This document shows, in pieces, positions 10,042-20,104 of a stretch of DNA of 20,104 nucleotides (positions are counted from its first letter, which is position 1; the number at the start of each line of letters is the position of its first letter). Under the pieces are notes generated by a model that did not search any database, was not told the DNA's origin, and saw only the letters and a program-made list of their open reading frames with translations. A program made the translations under genes and the position numbers. The DNA comes from Conidiobolus incongruus B7586 (taxonomy: Eukaryota; Entomophthoromycota; Entomophthoromycetes; Entomophthorales; Conidiobolaceae): contig JNEM01012174.1 in the NCBI GenBank assembly GCA_000697335.1, positions 1-20,104 of the forward strand, read 5' to 3'.

Positions 10042-10070
<29 letters not shown>
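10042..10070. repeat. (AT)n microsatellite, about 14.5 copies
   Basis: A perfect alternating AT run of 29 bases in intergenic DNA. Confidence 0.95.
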
Positions 10071-10075
<5 letters not shown>

Positions 10076-10606
10076 TTGACATAATTATTATATTATTTGT
10101 AATACAAAATTTACTACTAACAATCTCATAAAAATGAACAGTCAGTGAATCCTTGATGCTCGAGAATTCATTAGTTAGATAAGGCACTAAGTATTGTGAG
10201 GTAGATTAGCAAATGAAGTATGGGATGTCATATTGATTATATCATCTAGATTACTATTTATTAGAAATTTCAAATTGATGTCTATAAAAAAACCATAAGT
10301 AATAATATTTTTTAAAATAATTTATTTACAACTTATGAAGTTTTTTTTAAAAAAAGATTCACTACTCAATTTACGCTATGATATTTAGATTAAAATATTA
10401 GCTGATCTAATCTTATCATCCTGAATACATTAATATAATATAATATAACATTGTATTTATATTCCAAATATTAATATGAATATAAAATTAGGCTATAAGA
10501 ATATATATTTTATCAAGTAAAAGATATTAATCACCTTAAAATATATAATATATGATAATATTACAAATTTAGGAAATAAACTTATATATTAAGAAAAAAA
10601 ATTTTA

Positions 10607-10607
<1 letters not shown>

Positions 10608-10637
<30 letters not shown>
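10608..10637. repeat. (ATT)10 microsatellite
   Basis: Ten perfect ATT units in intergenic DNA, the same motif as the longer tract inside UVSSA intron 3. Confidence 0.95.
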
Positions 10638-11349
10638 TTGATAAAATTATAAATTTTAATAATTAAATTGATTTCGCATAAATTATTAAGTTTTCAATAA
10701 ATTTCAAAAATTGACAAAATACATTATCTATTTATTAATACTATTATTTACAATATCAATTATAGTTCTGTATTAGTAAAACTGAATTTAATAAAATGCA
10801 TTGTGGCAATGATAAAAGTTGATTATACTGTTTAAGAATTAAAATAATGCATAATATAGTCTATAAATAGTTTAAACTGAATTAAATGATAAATATTTTA
10901 TTCAAAGCTTGGTGATTGTTTATAAACGCTTCCTCATGAGCTTGATATATATTTATCTACATCTTCTAGAATATGTTTTGTTAGAATATCAAATTGAATG
11001 ATACTATTTAATAAACCATTGAGCTCAACTATGATTTCAAAATATAATATTTTAAGTTTTGTCTTAATAATAATAATATTATTATTATAAATGCTAAAGC
11101 AAATGAAATATAAAGGATATGATATTTATTTAAATTAACAATAGATTGAGGTTGTTGATATAATAATATATAAAAATGAATTTAAGTGTATAAATTGGAT
11201 GTATCAATTAATCATTTGTTTATGTATATATATATATATTATAGTTAAAATATGATCAATCGATTGAAAAGAAATTGATATAATATTATAGTGTTAATAA
11301 ACATTAGTAGGAAAATTAAAATAAAATGATCCATTCAGTTGCTTATTAC

Positions 11350-12598
11350 CTAAGCAAAGCGAGAAGGAATTAAATTACCATTTCCTACAGGACGAGTTCT
11401 AGTTTTCAAATCTTGAGATAATTTTTGTCTACGTTCTGTTTCAAATTGCATTTGTCCATATAAAAGGTTGAGAGCCTTTTGGTTGGCTTCAGCGGTACCA
11501 AGGATAGTGAATGTACGTTCGCCTAATGGGGAATCCTCTTCTTTGGAAATGCTGATGCGTGATCCAGAAAGTCTACGAATTTCAGAAATCTTGGATCCAG
11601 CCTTACCAATAATGCATCCAACCATATCCTTAGGAATTGACATAGTTTGGGTAATCAAATGAGAAGTTCCATTAACAGCAGCAGGATCGCGAGTACCACC
11701 TAACACAGTAGCAGCAGGGCGGGATTGAGTGTATGCAGAGGTGCTGCTTCTAATACCATTGTATGGCTTATTGAGAACAGAATCAGGGGTGTAAAGAGCA
11801 CCAGGGAGGAGATAGTTGCTGGGTAAAGCTGATAATTCAGAGAATTGAGGATTATAAAGAACAGTTCCAGAATAACGGTTCCAATCAGCGGCCATACTGT
11901 TGAGGATCTGTTTAAGAGCTGAAGTAATATTTTTAACCTCGCCTTGGATTTCAATTATTCTTTCAGTGCTCTGAGGAAGCATTTCTTTGGAAGCAATCAT
12001 ACGGGCTCCAGAGACATCACGGATGCGTTTAATGGTAGTACCTTGCTTACCAATAATATTACCCATAAGATTGTTTGAAATCAAAATCTTGAGAGAGGAA
12101 GTTTCAGACTTGGATTTGGTTTGTTCCTGGTCCTTGTTATTCTCATTATTTAAAAGAGTAAGAATAACCGTATAAGCCTAAAAAATAGGAAATAAGATTA
12201 TTAACATAAATGAAGATTGTAAAAAATACCTTGGTAATGCTATCAATAGTACCACCAATAGTCAAAATTCGATTAGCTAAACCGGGGAAAGAGCGAGATA
12301 CGGAAGCTTTAACACCTAATTGGTTGCGAAGCTCTTCAACATTGCATCCACCCTTACCAATAATAATACCAGCATCTTTAGTAGATATCAAGGATCTGAT
12401 GGTAAGTTCAGTTTCATTGTCATTAACTTGTTCTTTTGATTGAGTTTCATCGTGATTTTTAGCATCTTCAGAAGACTTGGATTGAGGATGATCTTGAGGC
12501 TGGGATTCAGGTTGCTCATCTACCTGGGGTTGGGGAGTGATTTGAGATTCAGTTTGAGACTGAGATTGGGTTTCGTTGGTAGGTTCGTGACTAGTCAT
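11350..12598 (-). CDS. Triple KH-domain poly(C)-binding-type RNA-binding protein (PCBP/hnRNP K/Rnc1-like)
   Basis: Exons 12598-12230 and 12177-11350 join in phase 0 across a 52 nt intron (GTATTT...TTTTAG) to give 398 residues. The first 60 residues or so are low-complexity, rich in Q, S, E, P and D. KH1 (about 64-130) has GIIIGKGGCNVEEL with the GKGG loop at 81-84, and the intron falls inside this domain after residue 123. KH2 (about 150-215) has NIIGKQGTTIKRIR (GKQG 166-169). KH3 (about 296-365) has VGCIIGKAGSKISEIRR (GKAG 314-317). All three G-x-x-G loops are intact, so all three domains should bind single-stranded, typically C/U-rich, nucleic acid. Two closely spaced KH domains, a linker of about 80 residues and a terminal KH match the PCBP/hnRNP K and yeast Hek2/Pbp2 and Rnc1 layout. 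Family members control mRNA stability, localisation and translation. Targets cannot be read from sequence. Confidence 0.92.
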
Positions 12599-12720
12599 AT
12601 TGAGCGGAGTGTTGGAGAGTTGAGTAGATACTAGGTGATAGTAAGTGTGAGTGATAAGGTGATTAAAAGGAGAAAGGAAGAAGCAAAGCTGTCTTTTGAA
12701 TTAAAATGCTATGATTGAAA
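12599..12720 (-). promoter_or_regulatory. Pyrimidine-rich leader of the KH-domain gene
   Basis: On the gene's strand the 100 bases before the ATG are nearly free of G and rich in C/T (CTTCTTCCTTTCTCCTTTT, then ATCACCTTATCACTCACAC), unlike the A/T flanks. Such C/T blocks mark the core promoter and transcript start of well-expressed fungal genes. Because the encoded protein belongs to a C/U-binding family, autoregulation through this leader is a possible but untested idea. Confidence 0.4.
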
Positions 12721-13841
12721 GCAAAGTGAATTCAAATAGTGAATCAACTTGAATTTTGTAGTTGTAAAAACAATGCAATGACAATTTGTTGTGTTGAGAA
12801 TTATAATAATTAATGTTTATTATTGAATTAATTGGATAAACACTAGATAGGCCAATCAAAAGAGCTCGATTGAAGTTTAAATAAGATGCCAAATCTTATT
12901 GAAGAGGCTTACTAAATTTAGGCCTGGATTTAGTAGCATCAAGGCTTAAAATAGGTTCATTTGGATTATATCTTGATCAGCCATGAGAATATTTAATATG
13001 CTTCGCGCGTCAGTATCCATTTGAATAAACATATAATACAAAATTATTGTGAAACTTATATGCCTTCAATATCAATATATCGATATCATACTCTACTCCA
13101 AAACACTAAGGATCAATTTGATAAATTGAATAATATTTGAAACATGGTTTTTGTGCTCAGTCCAATAAAAGTATAGTAATTTCAGAGTTGCGAATTTCCA
13201 AATTTGGAGTTTATTTTTTACAAAATCAAAAATCTTGCCATAATTGTATAATCAAGATAAAATAGACTTTTCCTCAAAATCAATTATCAATCAAAATTAT
13301 GTCAACTAATTAAATAAAGATATTAATAAAATTTTAGAGAATATATATATTTTATGATTTGTAATTAAAAAATATCAATTTAATTATTAAATTATTCAAA
13401 ATAACATTATAATTATTTACAAATAATTCATATTTTGAAAAAATATAACCGTTCTGGATTTGTTAAGCAACATTACTTGATTTAAGATGATCAATTTGTA
13501 AAATACTATGTTTTTAGATTATTAATCAAACAGAATTAGAAATATGTAATCAGTTATTCTTTATATTATTGATAATTTGAAATTCCCTTTTTTATTAATT
13601 TATATATTCTAAATTCCAATTATATATTGTTTAAACTAATTACATTTTAAAGTATGGAGTATAGTTTAAATTTAATAGTTAAATAATTCATAAATGACAA
13701 TTTTAATAATAATAATAATAAATTATTATCCAATCATAATATTTAAATCAATTACCAAACCATAATAATAAAATCAAAAAATAAAGTTAATAAAAATAAA
13801 TATTAAAAGACTGTAAAATTTAAATATAATTTTTTTTTAAA
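12721..13841. other. Intergenic region between divergent KH and UVSSA genes
   Basis: It holds both promoters. GGCCAATCA (12850-12858) and CCAATCA (13730-13736, about 108 bp before the UVSSA ATG) are CCAAT-box candidates. A GC-richer island lies at about 12890-13020. A minus-strand open stretch ends at a TAG at 13093-13095 and reads KNKLQIWKFATLKLLYFYW before TEHKNHVSN; it has no start and may be debris. Otherwise the DNA is AT-rich. Confidence 0.45.
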
Positions 13842-14468
13842 ATGAATTCTAATGAATTTGAAGTAATAAAAATTAAAAAAATATTAAAATTAATTTTATT
13901 TAATGGAGAAAAAGAGATTAATAATAATTTATTAAAAGAATTAAAAAAATTATGTAAATACAATGATAAAAATATTGAATATATATTTAAACGTATTTTA
14001 AATTGGGAATTGAAGAGGAAACATGCTCAAGTAAATCTATAAATTGAATAATACTATATAGTAATATTGATATATTATATAGATTAGATTAAACTGTGTT
14101 AAAATATTTAACGAATTATTCACAAGAAGTCACTACTTTAGAACTTTACTAAGTGAACAATTGATTACATTTAGTGAATTAACTATCGGATTTAATGGAA
14201 CTCAATTACCTTTACCTAAAGGATATCAAAAATTATTAAAATACTATACTTTTAATTGTTTAAATGAATGGTTTAATCAATATGGTAAATATTATAATAA
14301 AGTAATTTTATTTTAATTTAATTATCAAATTATATTATTAATTTTATATTTATTTTAGTTTGTATTAAATTATCGTTATATTAAAAAAATTGAAGAATTT
14401 GATTTAAATGAAATGAAAGAATTACCCATTAACGATTTAGAATTAACAGTAATACATATTATTTATCA

Positions 14469-14526
<58 letters not shown>

Positions 14527-15617
14527 GATACTAATATATATCAATTATAGAATACAGAGTTAAAATATAAGCAAAATGAATTAAAATTGAATAAAATTCA
14601 AACTGAAATGGATTTTTATTTACCTGAAATTAATCTAGTAATTAAAGATATGGTATTACTGATATATTTACTTTTGAAAGGATTTTTACTAATGATTATT
14701 TAGACAAAGTGCTTTGAAGAATTAGTGCCTACTTTCGATAGTTTATTAGGTGAATCTAGTGGAACAAGTCATTCAATTGAACCTCCAAAAAGTCGAGGAA
14801 ATATCAACGATGTAATTACTCACTTTTATTATTATAATAACTATATATATATTAACATTAATTTAAATAGACTATCAAATCGTTTGGGTTAATTAATCGT
14901 CATTATAAATTAGATATAGATATTTCTGATATTAATTCAGAATACAAAATATTACCCAATCCAGAAAATGAGCATTTATTCAAAAGTTTAAGTGACAATT
15001 ACTCTAAATTGACAATGAAATATCAATTGATGGTAGTCGTTTGGGTTGAAAAATTAAAAGAATTAGAGCTTAAGGTAAATTTATTACGGTACATACTATT
15101 TATAGTTTATTGACATATTATTTAGGATAAAGACAAATTAACAAATTTATTATACGAGTGCTATAAATTAAAAGAAGAAATTGATCGACTGGTAAATCAA
15201 TCAAAATTACTTAAGATTGATACCTACTCCGTTTCTAATTCCAATATAAATAACGTTGAATCTTTTGAAGAAGACGATGACTTTAACGAGGATGACTTTG
15301 ACATTGACGACATTGAATTTGAAGAAGTGGTAGCAGCTCCTTCACAGCCTACTCCCTCTACCTCTACTTCTGTATCCAATGCTCCGCCTTCATCTACGAA
15401 CCCATCTGATGCACTTTATGCCAATTTAGTCCCCATTAAATCTAAAAAAGATGACGTTAAAACCCGACTAGAGAAGAAAATGCTATTATCTAGAAGAAAG
15501 ATGAAAAAAGTAACATTTTTAGCATATTGAAAAAATTTTTAATACTAATAGAGTTTATTATAGGCATCTATTAATCAATCCAAAGTGAGGGAATATGATA
15601 AAAGATTTTTGAAATAA
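13842..15617 (+). CDS. UVSSA: UV-stimulated scaffold protein A homologue (transcription-coupled repair)
   Basis: Eight exons (13842-14030, 14083-14301, 14359-14448, 14551-14652, 14704-14811, 14871-15074, 15126-15509, 15564-15617) join in one frame to 449 residues. Every exon is a multiple of three, and introns run GTAANN/GTATTN to AG. The N-terminal VHS-like domain (about 1-150) holds IRLNCVKIFNELFTRSHYF (64-82), LTIGFNGTQLPLP and CLNEWFNQYGKYYNKF, all close to UVSSA. LINRHYKLDIDIS (about 243-255) matches the conserved HGL-x-x-x-Y-x-L-D stretch of the family. An acidic segment (352-373) ends DDIEFEEVV with F369 and V372, the type of string that binds the TFIIH p62 PH domain. The family links stalled RNA polymerase II, CSA and TFIIH, and stabilises CSB via USP7. 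The protein is shorter than human UVSSA (709) and shows no C-terminal CxxC zinc domain (DUF2043). The start is the first ATG after stops. It is convergent with MED31. Confidence 0.85.
14471..14526 (+). repeat. (TTA)n microsatellite inside UVSSA intron 3
   Basis: A perfect run of 56 bases, nearly 19 units, that fills more than half of the 102 nt intron 14449-14550. The other six introns of this gene are 51-59 nt, so the tract accounts for the extra length. Confidence 0.95.
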
Positions 15618-15683
15618 ATGAAGTATATAATGAAATAAGAAATTTTTATATAAAATTATATTATAATACATGATAATAAATTA

Positions 15684-16154
15684 TTACAATAGTGGAGTTG
15701 GATTAGCTTCAGATTTAACGACTATACTCTCATTATCAGTTTGAGATTGGTCCTTGTTTTCTTCATCCTTATTCACTTCATCCACTTTAGGTCGATTGCT
15801 ATACAGCCAATGATAGTATTGTCTTTGGTGAATAAAAGTAGCAGCATCAATGGATTTGATACTTTGACGAAATTCTTCATGCTGCAATAAATCCAAAAAG
15901 TAGAGACAATGAGGGTATATAATAAATTTAGCATACTCGGGACGTTTCCAATATTTTAAATATTTTAAATAATTTACAAATTCTTTGTGCTCAAAGTAAT
16001 TTTGTTGAGCTAAAAAGTTCAAATACCAAGGATTGGCTAAGCATTGGACGAATTCTAATTCTACTTGGAATCTTTGTTCGATATCTGGTTGATTAATAAC
16101 ACCTCCAGATTGTTTTAATGAATTTTCATTTGGTTCAATTTTATGTGATGCCAT
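15684..16154 (-). CDS. MED31: Mediator complex subunit 31 (Soh1)
   Basis: A single exon of 156 residues. Residues about 26-118 form the MED31 core, with RFQVELEFVQCLANPWYLN (28-46), FLAQQNYFEHKEFVNYLKY (47-65), YWKRPEYAKFIIYPHCLYF (68-86) and LDLLQHEEFRQSI. This is among the best conserved Mediator subunits, and the match is unmistakable. MED31 sits with MED7N in the middle module and supports contact with RNA polymerase II and TFIIS-related initiation. The N-terminal 25 residues and the acidic D/E/K/S-rich tail from about 122 are extra compared with the 127-131 residue yeast and human proteins. The 3' end faces UVSSA, with 66 bp between the stop codons, so the two transcripts probably overlap at their ends. 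Confidence 0.96.
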   Translation of the reverse strand: MASHKIEPNENSLKQSGGVINQPDIEQRFQVELEFVQCLANPWYLNFLAQQNYFEHKEFVNYLKYLKYWKRPEYAKFIIYPHCLYFLDLLQHEEFRQSIKSIDAATFIHQRQYYHWLYSNRPKVDEVNKDEENKDQSQTDNESIVVKSEANPTPLL

Positions 16155-16820
16155 TTTTATGAAGTATAAATTCTTTAGAAATGACCTTTGTTAAATAAAA
16201 TTTAAACTAAATTTATTGAAAAATTATTTATGGGATTAATTTTAATAAATGATTTAGAGATTAATTAAATATATTTTTTTATATACATTCTTTAAAAAAT
16301 CCATCAATATATATATATAAATAGATATTTTTTTATGAAAAAATTATTATAATTTATATTAATTCAAAAATGAAAAATAATGTTCATAAATGTGATATAA
16401 GGTGCCTACTTTCTTGAGATTAATTAATAAAAATGTAGTTTTAATAAATAATAAACATCAAAAAAAACCTCTATATGCTTAATTAAATAATATAAAGAAA
16501 AAAATTAAATAGAGTTATTAATTTTGAAGATAATAAATTTTAGTAATATATAACTGACTGTAAAAAATGTTAGTACAATTTTGAATTACATATTGCCAAT
16601 GTAACTCTTAAAAACAGATTCGTTCAATCGACAAAAATTTGATCAAAATAATTAAAATAGTGTTACTTAATAATAATAATAATAAATATGAGAAATTAAA
16701 AATGGTTATAATAGGATTGTGAAGGATATATATATTGAATTTGGTATATGAAACAAACATACAATAATATGTTAAACTATTAAATTTTCCACTTGAAAAG
16801 AATTTTGAGATAGAAACTCG
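16155..16820. other. Intergenic region: MED31 promoter and SEC23 3' flank
   Basis: AT-rich throughout, including a short AAT-type tract near 16670-16684. I see no open frame, CACGTG or CCAAT element. Confidence 0.5.

Positions 16821-20104
<3,284 letters not shown>

Larger units (their letters stand above)
9163..11349. other. 2.2 kb AT-rich intergenic DNA with simple repeats
   Basis: Dominated by A/T tracts and dinucleotide and trinucleotide repeats. Two GC-richer islands (about 10130-10260 and 10900-11050) hold short minus-strand open stretches. The second reads EIIVELNGLLNSIIQFDILT before KHILEDVDKYISSS and a TGA at 10934-10936; it has no convincing start and I cannot assign it. The last part is the 3' flank of the KH-domain gene. 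Confidence 0.5.

Noticed and set aside
9770-10640. Simple TA and ATT tracts as a possible array or origin
   Set aside because: Plain microsatellites with no spacer structure, so not CRISPR, and no other origin feature is visible.
12701-12892. 63-codon minus-strand frame upstream of the KH gene
   Set aside because: It lies in the promoter region, shows no family features, and is separated from the KH start by stops.
14031-14042. UVSSA as a 66-residue single-exon protein ending at 14042
   Set aside because: The last codons are read from the intron donor GTAAAT; splicing at 14030 restores the conserved continuation from 14083.

Overview
The window looks like nuclear DNA of a very AT-rich fungus. 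The evidence is short spliceosomal introns (mostly 51-61 nt, GTAANN or GTATTN donors, several with an ACTAAT-like branch site), three genes whose proteins resemble fungal housekeeping families, and intergenic DNA made almost wholly of A and T. An F-box/leucine-rich-repeat protein and a degraded relative of the same kind are present, and such proteins are numerous in some early-diverging fungi. An entomophthoralean such as Conidiobolus is my best guess, from memory and not proven here.

Layout. 1-3330 is a gene-poor, decayed stretch: an LRR-like pseudogene (about 495-943), a GC-richer island (about 944-1257), a probable solo LTR in minus orientation (2280-2609) and a possible tiny three-exon gene or remnant (2766-3078). 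3331-4845 is an intact single-exon F-box/LRR gene on the plus strand. 4846-7288 has no gene but holds two diverged copies of one roughly 320-350 bp repeat in inverted orientation (about 5150-5470 and 5930-6276). 7289-8355 (minus) is a two-exon peroxisomal adenine-nucleotide-type carrier. 8356-11349 is mostly AT desert with microsatellites and a 54-codon open frame. 11350-12598 (minus) is a two-exon triple-KH RNA-binding protein. 13842-15617 (plus) is an eight-exon UVSSA homologue, the UV-stimulated scaffold of transcription-coupled repair; it is visible only after joining small exons. 15684-16154 (minus) is MED31, convergent with UVSSA. 16821-19216 (minus) is a three-exon, full-length SEC23.

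The genes share no single pathway. UVSSA and MED31 both act around RNA polymerase II, but their adjacency is probably incidental. SEC23 (COPII coat) and the carrier share a TCACGTGT element about 150-180 bp upstream of the ATG; these are the only CACGTG sites I found in the window. The items most worth checking are the intron-dense UVSSA, with a conserved TFIIH-binding-type acidic motif but no C-terminal zinc-finger domain, and the inverted repeat pair.
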